Origin: Butyricicoccus_A sp963620595
Lineage (GTDB): Bacteria > Bacillota > Clostridia > Oscillospirales > Butyricicoccaceae
Length of the DNA stretch: 36,713 nt
Reading direction: 5' to 3'
Assembly: GCA_963620595.1 (NCBI GenBank)
Contig: CAVFAY010000024.1
Location: 1-36,713, forward strand
The notes under the pieces were generated by a model that had not been told where the DNA came from, did not search any database, and saw only the letters and a program-made list of their open reading frames with translations. Below, piece after piece: positions 16,319 through 23,639 of the stretch (position 1 is its first letter; each line of letters starts with the position of its first letter). The translations under genes were made by a program, and so were the position numbers.

Positions 16319-16917
16319 TTGCTTGTATTTTGCTGGCGTCCGGCTTTGGACGGCGTTTTGGATCCAATAAGCTGTTGTATGAGATTGATGGTGTACCCAT
16401 GTATCAGTATGCGCTGGAGATGCTGCACACCTTGTCTCAGCAGAAGATAAACGGACAGACAATACAGATCATTGTTGTCAGTCAGTATCCGCACGTTGAA
16501 CAGCACGCACAGAGACTGGGCATGCAGGCGGTGCACAATGCGGATGCTGCGGAAGGAATTGCGGCATCCGTTCGCCACGGTGTGCGTGCGGCGCAGCACG
16601 CCGATTGGCTGGCATTCTTTACCGCCGACCAGCCGGAATTGCAGGCGGAAACCGTTCGGGAGTTTTTGACGCAGGCGATACAAAGCGGAAAGCCATTGGC
16701 ATCGGTTGCGTCAGAGGGACAGCCGGGCAATCCGACTTTGTTTTCCGGCGCGTGGCGCGAACAGCTGCTGCGGCTGTCCGGCGATGCCGGCGGGCGAAAA
16801 ATCATGAAACAGCATCCGGATGACATCTTCTGGTTTGATATTCCGCAGCGGGAACGGCGCGATTGGGATGTTCCTGTCTTGACAAACAAGAGCGACGCAA
16901 GTACAATAAAACCATAA
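16315..16917 (+). CDS. mocA: Molybdenum hydroxylase accessory nucleotidyltransferase (MocA/YgfJ family)
   Basis: 200 residues. The nucleotide-binding LLASGFGRRFGSNKLL is at the N-terminus. FTADQPE (metal/nucleotide site) and GQPGNPTLF...GDAGGRKIM are typical of MocA. MocA converts molybdopterin cofactor to its cytosine dinucleotide form, used by many bacterial xanthine-dehydrogenase-type enzymes; the YgfJ subgroup is linked to selenium hydroxylases. Starts in an ATGA overlap with the Mo subunit and is the last gene before a hairpin. Confidence 0.9.
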   Translation: MIACILLASGFGRRFGSNKLLYEIDGVPMYQYALEMLHTLSQQKINGQTIQIIVVSQYPHVEQHAQRLGMQAVHNADAAEGIAASVRHGVRAAQHADWLAFFTADQPELQAETVREFLTQAIQSGKPLASVASEGQPGNPTLFSGAWREQLLRLSGDAGGRKIMKQHPDDIFWFDIPQRERRDWDVPVLTNKSDASTIKP

Positions 16918-16932
16918 AGAAGTGACCACGTG

Positions 16933-16969
16933 AGAACTCGTATTCTTTGAGAGAGTACGAGTTCTTTTT
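16933..16969 (+). terminator. Terminator-like hairpin inside the molybdenum gene run
   Basis: A 10-bp stem (agaactcgta/tacgagttct) followed by TTTTT, between mocA and the ModE-like gene. It may end the hydroxylase transcript or only attenuate it, since the downstream genes continue on the same strand. Confidence 0.7.
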
Positions 16970-16976
16970 GAAAGAG

Positions 16977-17000
16977 CGAATGTCTTGAAAAAGACACTCG
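16977..17000 (+). other. Second hairpin just before the ModE-like ribosome site
   Basis: Stem cgaatgtctt/aagacactcg with one mismatch and a GAAA tetraloop. It ends 7 bases before the GGAGG that serves the TTG start. It could affect translation or stabilise the downstream transcript. Confidence 0.45.
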
Positions 17001-17019
17001 AAAAAATGGAGGCATTCAA

Positions 17020-17403
17020 TTGTCTGTAATCTATCCATTTAACAAAAAACTGCGCGCCAATCCGCGCGTGCGGTTAAATGCGGAGGATGACCGATTTTTT
17101 GGACCGGGAACCAAGGATTTGCTGGCAGGTATCCGAGCGACCGGTTCGGTACAGCAGGCGTGTGCAGAGATGGGACTGTCCTATTCCAAAGGACGGCATA
17201 TGATTCGGCACATGGAAGCGGCGTTGGAGACAACGCTTGTCGAGCGCACACGCGGCGGCGCAGGCGGCGGAAGCGCCAAGCTGACACCGGCGGGAGCGTA
17301 TCTGCTTGACCGGTTCACGGCATATGAACAGGACGTCAAGCAGTACGCCGAACGGCGGTTGGCGCAGTATTTTCCTGTACAGACGGAAGGAGAGAACGTA
17401 TGA
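17020..17403 (+). CDS. modE: ModE-like winged-helix molybdenum regulator
   Basis: 127 residues. It has the ModE/LysR-type winged helix: DLLAGIRATGSVQQACAEMGLSYSKGRHMIRHME, then LVERTRGGAGGGSAKLTPAG. There is no C-terminal Mop/TOBE molybdate-binding domain, so either it senses metal some other way or a partner does. A TTG start is used: GGAGG (17008-17012) is seven bases upstream and no in-frame ATG fits. Its stop overlaps the ATG of the MoeA-like gene. It is expected to control the mod/moa genes that follow. Confidence 0.88.
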   Translation: MSVIYPFNKKLRANPRVRLNAEDDRFFGPGTKDLLAGIRATGSVQQACAEMGLSYSKGRHMIRHMEAALETTLVERTRGGAGGGSAKLTPAGAYLLDRFTAYEQDVKQYAERRLAQYFPVQTEGENV

Positions 17404-18425
17404 AGCTGATACGGACGGAAGATGCCGTGGGACAGGTGCTGTGCCATGACATCACACAGATTATCAAGGGCGTGACAAAGGATGCCGTGTTCCGCAAGGG
17501 ACATATCATTCGAGAAGAGGATATTCCTGTGTTGCTCAGCGTCGGCAAGGAGCATCTGTATATCTGGGAAAACAACGAGAACATGCTGCATGAAAATGAA
17601 GCGGCAGAAATTCTGCGGGATATTTGCCAGGGAGACTATATGCACGCCTCAGAAGCCAAGGAAGGCAAGATTGAGCTGATTGCGGACAGAGATGGCCTGC
17701 TTATGGTTGATTTGGATGGCCTGCGCCGCGTCAACAGTCTCGGTGAAATGATGATTGCAACACAGCCATCCGGTTTTGTCGTGAAAAAAGGCGCGAAGCT
17801 GTGCGGCACACGCATCATTCCGCTGGTCATCGAGAAGGAAAAAATGCAGCGCGCGAAAGAAGCGGCAGGCGAGAAGCCGCTCATTCAGCTGTATCCGCTC
17901 AAGAAAAAGACTTTCGGTGTCGTGACAACAGGAAGTGAAGTCGCCAAGGGGCTGATAAAAGACACGTTTACCGATGTCATTGTGCAGAAGCTCGGAGAAT
18001 ACGGCTGTACCATGACAGCACATGTCTGTCCGGGCGATGATGCGGCGGCCATTACAAAAGAAATTCAAACCATGCTGGATAATGGCTGTGAGATGGTATT
18101 TTGTACGGGCGGCATGAGTGTTGATCCCGATGACCACACGCCGCTCGCCATTCGCAATACCGGCGCGCAGATCGTCTCGTATGGTGCACCGGTACTGCCG
18201 GGAGCGATGTTTCTTGCCGCATATATGCCGGATGGCCGTCCGGTATGTGGATTGCCCGGCTGCGTGATGTATGCGAAGCGGACGATTTTTGATTTGGTTT
18301 TGCCGCGCTTGCTGGCGGACGTGCCGGTTACCGCCCAGTGGCTGGCGGGACTCGGAAACGGCGGCTTGTGTCTCAATTGCGAGATTTGTCATTTTCCAAA
18401 TTGCGGTTTTGGAAAGGGTGTATAA
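17400..18425 (+). CDS. MoeA-like molybdopterin-binding protein with C-terminal Cys cluster motif
   Basis: 341 residues. The molybdopterin-binding (MoCF) domain has VVTTGSEVAKG near 177 and FCTGGMSVDPDDHTP near 237, with GLPGCVMY later. It lacks the full multi-domain layout of MoeA (about 400 residues). The last 20 residues hold C324, C327, C330 and C335 followed by GFGKG, which could bind a metal or an Fe-S cluster. Members of this clostridial family sit in molybdenum gene clusters. Molybdate insertion, or a step replacing MoeA, is the likely role but remains inferred. Starts in an ATGA overlap with the regulator. Confidence 0.85.
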   Translation: MKLIRTEDAVGQVLCHDITQIIKGVTKDAVFRKGHIIREEDIPVLLSVGKEHLYIWENNENMLHENEAAEILRDICQGDYMHASEAKEGKIELIADRDGLLMVDLDGLRRVNSLGEMMIATQPSGFVVKKGAKLCGTRIIPLVIEKEKMQRAKEAAGEKPLIQLYPLKKKTFGVVTTGSEVAKGLIKDTFTDVIVQKLGEYGCTMTAHVCPGDDAAAITKEIQTMLDNGCEMVFCTGGMSVDPDDHTPLAIRNTGAQIVSYGAPVLPGAMFLAAYMPDGRPVCGLPGCVMYAKRTIFDLVLPRLLADVPVTAQWLAGLGNGGLCLNCEICHFPNCGFGKGV

Positions 18426-18428
18426 ATC

Positions 18429-18920
18429 ATGGAATACAAGCTCACGCATATTGACCAGGCGGGCAATGCGGTCATGGTCGATGTCGGTGAAAAGCAGATC
18501 ACGCATCGAACGGCTGTCGCGCGCGGTGAGATTCACATGAACGCCGAGGCGTTTGCGGCTGTACAGCAGGGCACAGCAAAGAAGGGAGATGTGCTTGGTG
18601 TCGCACAGATTGCAGGCATTATGGCGGCAAAGAAAACAGCGGATTTGATTCCGCTGTGTCATCGCTTGAACTTGACCAATTGTAAGGTGACGTTTTCCCT
18701 GCTGCCGGAACAAAACGCCATTGAAGCGCAGTGCCTTGTCGCCTGCGACGGCAAGACCGGTGTAGAGATGGAAGCCCTGACCGGATGCAATCTCGCTTTG
18801 CTGACGATTTATGATATGCTCAAAGCATTGGATAAACGAATGGAAATCACGGCAGTGCATCTGATTGAAAAGCACGGTGGCCGCAGCGGTGATTTTTCCT
18901 TTGAACAGGTGGAGCCGTGA
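18429..18920 (+). CDS. moaC: Cyclic pyranopterin monophosphate synthase
   Basis: 163 residues, the usual length. It converts the MoaA product 3',8-cyclo-7,8-dihydro-GTP to cyclic pyranopterin monophosphate. The conserved segments AVARGEIHM, IPLCHRLNLT, DGKTGVEMEALTG and KHGGRSGDF carry the active-site His, Lys and Asp residues. It lies four bases after the MoeA-like gene and overlaps the GTG start of moaA by 4 bp. Confidence 0.97.
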   Translation: MEYKLTHIDQAGNAVMVDVGEKQITHRTAVARGEIHMNAEAFAAVQQGTAKKGDVLGVAQIAGIMAAKKTADLIPLCHRLNLTNCKVTFSLLPEQNAIEAQCLVACDGKTGVEMEALTGCNLALLTIYDMLKALDKRMEITAVHLIEKHGGRSGDFSFEQVEP

Positions 18921-19882
18921 CCGATCAATTTGAAAGACACATTAATTATTTGCGCGTATCCATTACAGACCGCTGTAATCTGAACTGTTTGTATTGTATG
19001 CCGAACGGCGTGCCGTTATTGCAGCACGCAGATATTTTGCGCTATGAAGAAATTGTGCGGCTGGTGCGCATTGCCGCTTCTCTGGGAATCACCAAAGTGC
19101 GCATTACCGGCGGGGAACCGCTGGTGCGCAAGGGCTGCGCAGATTTGATTCGTATGCTGCATGATATTCCGGAAATTGAGACTATTGCCCTGACAACAAA
19201 CGGCGTATTGCTGCAGAAACTGCTGCCGGATTTGGTGCAGGCAGGCTTGCAAGCGGTGAATATTAGCTTGGATACGCTGCAGCCGGAGCGGTTTCGGGAG
19301 ATTACCGGACGGAATACCATGCCGGATTGGCGGGCACTGCTGCAAGCGTGTGTACAGGCGGGATTAAAGACCAAGACCAATACCGTTTTGCTGGCGGAAA
19401 ATCGGGAAGAATGGGAAGATATTGCCGCGTTGGCGCAGGAGCTTCCGATTTCCGTTCGATTTATCGAGCAGATGCCGTTAGGACAGGGGCACATGTGTGC
19501 ATCCGGCGATGCGGAACAGGTGCTGTGTTTGCTGCGCCGCCGTTGGAGCGATTTGCAGCCGGTGCAGACACAGGACAGCAGCGCGCCGGCGCGATACTAT
19601 GCCAGCGGGCAATGGGTCGGCCAAGTAGGATTGATTGCACCGATGACTCATCGGTTTTGCAGGACGTGCAATCGCGTGCGCCTGACGAGTACCGGCCAGC
19701 TCAAACCGTGTCTGAGCTATAAAACACATGTTGATTTGCGCGGCTTGCTGCGCTCCGGCGCATCGGATGATGTCCTGCGGGAAACCATGCGCCAGAGCAT
19801 CTATCACAAACCGGAGACACATTGTTTTGGAACGGAAAAAATAGACGCAGAGCGACAGACGATGAATCGAATTGGAGGATAG
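18917..19882 (+). CDS. moaA: GTP 3',8-cyclase (radical SAM)
   Basis: 321 residues, GTG start overlapping moaC. The radical-SAM cluster ligands C20, C24 and C27 are in DRCNLNCLYCMP, and GGEPLVRKG is the SAM motif. The C-terminal substrate cluster is in RFCRTCNRVR...KPCLS. The protein ends in Gly-Gly, a feature needed for activity in characterised MoaA. It catalyses the first step of molybdopterin synthesis from GTP, and MoaC follows it in the pathway. Confidence 0.97.
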   Translation: MTDQFERHINYLRVSITDRCNLNCLYCMPNGVPLLQHADILRYEEIVRLVRIAASLGITKVRITGGEPLVRKGCADLIRMLHDIPEIETIALTTNGVLLQKLLPDLVQAGLQAVNISLDTLQPERFREITGRNTMPDWRALLQACVQAGLKTKTNTVLLAENREEWEDIAALAQELPISVRFIEQMPLGQGHMCASGDAEQVLCLLRRRWSDLQPVQTQDSSAPARYYASGQWVGQVGLIAPMTHRFCRTCNRVRLTSTGQLKPCLSYKTHVDLRGLLRSGASDDVLRETMRQSIYHKPETHCFGTEKIDAERQTMNRIGG

Positions 19883-19883
19883 C

Positions 19884-20819
19884 ATGGGAATTGTAACAGC
19901 GATTTGTATCAGCAAAGCGCGCGGTACACCTAAAAAGCCAATTGCCGAGGCACAGTTTGTGCCGGATTATGGCATACAGGGAGATGCACACGCGGGAAAC
20001 TGGCATCGGCAGGTCAGCCTGCTGCAGCAGGAAAAAATTGATGCCTTTCGCGCGCGCGGCGTGCCAGTGCAAGCGGGCGCATTCGGTGAAAATCTTGCCG
20101 TGACAGGGATTGATTTTCGTGCGTTGCCGGTGGGCACCCAATTACAGTGCGGGGAAGTTTTGCTGGAAATCACGCAGATCGGTAAGGAATGTCATACACA
20201 CTGCGCGATTTATCAGCGCGTCGGTGACTGCATCATGCCGCGAGAGGGCGTGTTTGCACGGGTGCTGCACGGCGGAACGATTGCTGTCGGAGCAGAGATG
20301 CAGGTTGTTGCACGGACACAGCCGTTTCCGTTTCAGGCGGCAGTGATTACGCTGAGTGATGCCGGTGCGGCGGGAACGCGGGAGGACAAAAGCGGTCCGA
20401 TGATTGCGCAGCGGCTGCGGGAAAGCGGCTATACCGTGATCGAACAGCTGCTGCTGCCGGATGGACGGGAAGCACTGGAATGCGAATTGATTCGCTTGTG
20501 CGATCAGCGGCAGCCGGATTTGATTTTGACGACTGGCGGGACGGGATTCTCACAGAGAGATGTCACGCCGGAAGCAACACTTGCCGTGGCAGACAGACAG
20601 GTTCCCGGTATTGCCGAAGCGATTCGGGCGGAATCCATGAAGATTACCAAACGGGCAATGCTGTCGCGGGCGGTGTCTGTCATTCGCGGACGAACGCTGA
20701 TCATCAATCTTCCTGGCAGCCCGAAAGCGTGCATGGAAACGATGGATGTGTTTATGGACACCATTCCGCATGGATTAGGACTTTTGCGCGGAACAGTGCA
20801 TGACTGCGCACGAGTATAA
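19884..20819 (+). CDS. MOSC domain - MogA/MoaB fusion protein
   Basis: 311 residues. Residues about 1-150 form a MOSC domain (GIQGDAHAG, GAFGENLAV, IGKECHTHCAI), a fold that carries sulfur/selenium or pyranopterin ligands. Residues about 155-311 form a MogA/MoaB molybdopterin adenylyltransferase domain with TTGGTGFSQRDVTPEAT and LPGSPKACME. MogA adenylylates molybdopterin before Mo insertion. The fused MOSC half may pass a chalcogen to the cofactor; that is inference. The ATG has GGAGG six bases upstream, directly after moaA. Confidence 0.92.
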   Translation: MGIVTAICISKARGTPKKPIAEAQFVPDYGIQGDAHAGNWHRQVSLLQQEKIDAFRARGVPVQAGAFGENLAVTGIDFRALPVGTQLQCGEVLLEITQIGKECHTHCAIYQRVGDCIMPREGVFARVLHGGTIAVGAEMQVVARTQPFPFQAAVITLSDAGAAGTREDKSGPMIAQRLRESGYTVIEQLLLPDGREALECELIRLCDQRQPDLILTTGGTGFSQRDVTPEATLAVADRQVPGIAEAIRAESMKITKRAMLSRAVSVIRGRTLIINLPGSPKACMETMDVFMDTIPHGLGLLRGTVHDCARV

Positions 20820-20847
20820 ATTATTTTTTCAAAAGGAGTACCATCAC

Positions 20848-21717
20848 ATGAAAAAGAGAACAAAAGCGATGGCAGCGCTGATGGCGCTGGCAATGACCAT
20901 GACTGCCGGTCTGACCGGATGCGGCAGCACGAGCACAAACACCAACGCGGACACCGGCTCGGCATCCAATTCCGGTGAAAAGACCGAACTGGTCGTCTTT
21001 GCGGCGGCATCTATGACGGAAACGCTGAACCAGATCAAGACCGATTACGAGGCACAGCACAAGGACATCACGCTGACCTACAATTTCGATTCTTCCGGTA
21101 CGCTCAAGACCCAGATTCAGGAAGGCGCGACCTGCGATGTATTCATTTCTGCGGCACAAAAGCAGATGGATCAGCTGGACGCTTCTAAGGATGAGACGGC
21201 AAATCCGGAAAAGCTGGATTTTGTCGATAGCGACAGCCGCATTGATCTTCTGGAAAACAAGGTTGCTCTGGTCGTTCCGGACAGCAATCCGAAAAACATT
21301 CAGAGCTTTGACGATCTCAAGAGCAAGCTGGAGAGCGGCGATGTGCTGATGGCAATGGGCAACAGCGATGTGCCGGTTGGTCAGTACACCCAGAAGATTT
21401 TGCAGTATTTTGGACTGGACGAGAAGGCACTGGCAGACGCTGGTGAAATCACCTATGGCTCCAATGTAAAGGAAGTTACCACGCAGGTTTCCGAAGGAAG
21501 TGCGGATTGCGGCATTGTCTACTATACCGATGCGTACAGCGCAGGCCTGCAGGTTGTCGGTGAAGCGACAGAGGAAATGTGCGGCAAGACCATTTATCCG
21601 GCAGCTGTGATGAAAAATAGCCAGCATCCGAAGGAAGCACAGGAATTCCTGGATTATCTGCACAGCGATGCTGCAACCAAGGTGTTTGAAAAGGTTGGCT
21701 TTGTAGCTGTCAAGTAA
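20848..21717 (+). CDS. modA: Molybdate ABC transporter substrate-binding lipoprotein
   Basis: 289 residues. Lipoprotein signal with lipobox LTGC (Cys near residue 25), then a Ser/Thr/Asn linker. The ModA domain begins ELVVFAAASMTETLNQI, and FDSSGTLKTQIQEGATCDVFISA holds the oxyanion-binding serines. It captures molybdate (or tungstate) outside the membrane for ModBC. The ATG follows AAAAGGAG. It is 28 bp after the MOSC-MogA gene, and an intercistronic hairpin separates it from modB. Confidence 0.95.
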   Translation: MKKRTKAMAALMALAMTMTAGLTGCGSTSTNTNADTGSASNSGEKTELVVFAAASMTETLNQIKTDYEAQHKDITLTYNFDSSGTLKTQIQEGATCDVFISAAQKQMDQLDASKDETANPEKLDFVDSDSRIDLLENKVALVVPDSNPKNIQSFDDLKSKLESGDVLMAMGNSDVPVGQYTQKILQYFGLDEKALADAGEITYGSNVKEVTTQVSEGSADCGIVYYTDAYSAGLQVVGEATEEMCGKTIYPAAVMKNSQHPKEAQEFLDYLHSDAATKVFEKVGFVAVK

Positions 21718-21758
21718 GAAACAGACAGATCAGAGGAGAACACTCTTCTGATCTGTTT
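21718..21758 (+). other. Intercistronic stem-loop between modA and modB
   Basis: A 12-bp stem (agatcagaggag/ctcttctgatct, one wobble) with loop AACA, extended by gaaacag/ctgtttc with a small bulge. It has no clean T run after it (cttattt). Such hairpins often protect the 3' end of the binding-protein message or reduce readthrough, giving more ModA than ModBC. Confidence 0.65.
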
Positions 21759-21780
21759 CCTTATTTAATTAGGAGGCTCT

Positions 21781-22449
21781 ATGGACTGGTATCCCTTATG
21801 GAATTCGTTGCGCATTGCCGCAATCAGCTGTGTACTGGTGTTTTTTTGCGGTATTTTTTGCGCGTACTACGCGGCGCGTCTGCCGCGTGCACTCAAAGGA
21901 ATTTTGGATGTTGTTTTGACCTTGCCGATGGTGCTGCCGCCGACAGTATGCGGCTATTTTTTACTGCTGATTTTTGGCGTCAAACGCCCGGTGGGACAGT
22001 GGTTGGCGCAATATGGCATTCAGTTTGTCATGACTTGGTACGGCGGCATTCTGGCAGCGGCATTTGTCTCGTTTCCGCTGATGTATCGGACAGCCCGCGG
22101 CGCGTTTGAAGCCTTTGATCCGAATCTTGCCTATGCAGGCAAAACATTAGGGCTGTCCAATACCTATATTTTCTGGCGCATTCGAATGCCTGCGTGCAGA
22201 CAGGGAATTCTGGCGGGAACCGTGCTGACGTTTGCGCGTGCGCTTGGTGAATACGGTGCGACCAGTATGCTGATCGGCTATACACCGAAAAAAACGGCGA
22301 CAATTTCCACTACAGTGTATCAGCTGTGGCGCACCAATGACTCTGTCGGTGCATGGAAATGGGTGCTGGTCAATCTTGCCATCAGCACGGTTGTCCTGCT
22401 GTCCGTCAATCTTTTGGAGAGCAAACAGAAAAAGGCGGTGAAAGCATGA
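21781..22449 (+). CDS. modB: Molybdate ABC transporter permease
   Basis: 222 residues with about five membrane helices. The EAA-loop region reads AYAGKTLGLSNTYIFWRIRMPACRQGI, followed by FARALGEYGATSMLIGYTP, characteristic of ModB. LPMVLPPTVCGY lies near residue 55. It forms the channel dimer with ModC. The ribosome site is AGGAGG eight bases from the ATG. It overlaps modC by 4 bp. Confidence 0.95.
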   Translation: MDWYPLWNSLRIAAISCVLVFFCGIFCAYYAARLPRALKGILDVVLTLPMVLPPTVCGYFLLLIFGVKRPVGQWLAQYGIQFVMTWYGGILAAAFVSFPLMYRTARGAFEAFDPNLAYAGKTLGLSNTYIFWRIRMPACRQGILAGTVLTFARALGEYGATSMLIGYTPKKTATISTTVYQLWRTNDSVGAWKWVLVNLAISTVVLLSVNLLESKQKKAVKA

Positions 22450-23492
22450 GCTTGTGTGCAGAGATTCACAAAAAATTGGGAGCATTTTCGCTGGATGTCT
22501 CGTTGGAGACACAGGACGGTGTGCTCGGCTTGCTTGGCGCGTCCGGCTGCGGCAAGAGCATGACCCTCAAATGCATTGCCGGAATTGAAAAGCCGGACAG
22601 TGGCTATATCGAATTGGATGGAACCGTGCTGTTTGACAGCAAACACGGCATTGATTTGCCGCCGCAGAAACGACGAGTTGGATATTTATTCCAAAATTAT
22701 GCACTGTTTCCCAATATGACCGTGCGGCAGAACATTCTGTGCGGCTTAAAATGGGAAAAACGGCGCGCCGTGCGCGAACAGAGCTACCGAAACGTGATAG
22801 AGCTTTTGCAGTTGGAACAGCTGCAAAAGCATCGCCCATACCAGTTGTCGGGCGGACAGGCACAACGAACCGCGCTGGCACGAATTTTGGTCAATGAACC
22901 CAAGCTGCTGCTGTTGGACGAGCCGTTTTCTGCGCTGGACAGTCATTTGCGCGAAAAGCTCCAAATCGAGCTGCGCGACTTGCTCAAGCGATATGGACGG
23001 GAAGTTTTGCTTGTGACACATAGCCGTGATGAAGCCTATCACATGTGCAGACAGATTGCCGTCATGTATCAGGGAACTGTACTGACCCGACAGGAAACCC
23101 ATGCGTTGTTTGCCGGTCCGCAGTCTATTCAAGCGGCGATGCTGACCGGATGCAAAAATGTTGTCTCGGCACAAAAAACGGGAGAAAATACCGTTTTCGT
23201 ACCAGATTGGGGCATTTCACTTCGGACGGCGGCGCCGGTGCGGGAAGAGATACAGGCGATTGGCATTCGCGCGCATGCCTTTGATCCGAATGAAAACGAA
23301 AATCGCTTTCCGGTTTCTTGGATCGGAGAAATGGAAGAACCGTTTGAGTGGATTATGCAATTTCGTTTTTTCGGTCAAAACGACGACAGCGCGCCTGTTT
23401 GGCGGAGATTCTCTAAGAATATAGACACGGAACAGCGTCCTGCTCATTTAGGAGTAGCGCCAAAAGATATTTTGCTATTATATCATAGATAA
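22446..23492 (+). CDS. modC: Molybdate ABC transporter ATP-binding protein
   Basis: 348 residues. Walker A GASGCGKS is at 31-38, signature LSGGQ at 134-138, Walker B LLLLDEP at 154-160, and the switch His in VTHS. A C-terminal extension of about 130 residues is in the place of the Mop/TOBE domain but is divergent, so molybdate binding there is uncertain. It is the last gene of the run, ending at a strong palindromic terminator. The start is in an ATGA overlap with modB; the longer in-frame reading covers modB sequence. Confidence 0.94.
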   Translation: MSLCAEIHKKLGAFSLDVSLETQDGVLGLLGASGCGKSMTLKCIAGIEKPDSGYIELDGTVLFDSKHGIDLPPQKRRVGYLFQNYALFPNMTVRQNILCGLKWEKRRAVREQSYRNVIELLQLEQLQKHRPYQLSGGQAQRTALARILVNEPKLLLLDEPFSALDSHLREKLQIELRDLLKRYGREVLLVTHSRDEAYHMCRQIAVMYQGTVLTRQETHALFAGPQSIQAAMLTGCKNVVSAQKTGENTVFVPDWGISLRTAAPVREEIQAIGIRAHAFDPNENENRFPVSWIGEMEEPFEWIMQFRFFGQNDDSAPVWRRFSKNIDTEQRPAHLGVAPKDILLLYHR

Positions 23493-23498
23493 AACAGG

Positions 23499-23530
23499 AA
23501 AAAACTGCGCCGAATTCGGCGCAGTTTTTT
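23499..23530 (+). terminator. Strong intrinsic terminator after modC
   Basis: A near-perfect palindrome centred on GAATTC, with ctgcgcc/ggcgcag arms flanked by six As and six Ts. It can act in both directions and closes the molybdenum gene run. Confidence 0.92.
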
Positions 23531-23588
23531 AATATTTCATTGAATTCTGACAGAAATACAGAAAAAGATGGGATGACACAAAAATCTG

Positions 23589-23597
23589 TGCTATAAT
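23589..23597 (+). promoter_or_regulatory. Extended -10 promoter of the xanthine/uracil permease gene
   Basis: TGC-TATAAT, a perfect extended -10 about 43 bp before the ATG. No good -35 is seen at 16-18 bp spacing. No purine riboswitch core is visible in the leader. Confidence 0.6.
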
Positions 23598-23639
23598 ACA
23601 CTCGTTGTTTACAATTTTTTAATAATTATAGGAGGAAAT

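Noticed and set aside
16918..17019. Possible molybdenum-cofactor riboswitch before the ModE-like gene
   Set aside because: The region holds two simple hairpins and none of the multi-stem aptamer conservation I would expect.
17649..18875. A 408-codon minus-strand frame across the MoeA-like gene and moaC
   Set aside because: Antisense to two recognised genes with no homology signal. It is a by-product of GC-biased codon use.
23531..23639. Possible purine riboswitch before the xanthine/uracil permease
   Set aside because: The leader is only about 40 nt after the extended -10 and lacks the conserved purine-aptamer loops.
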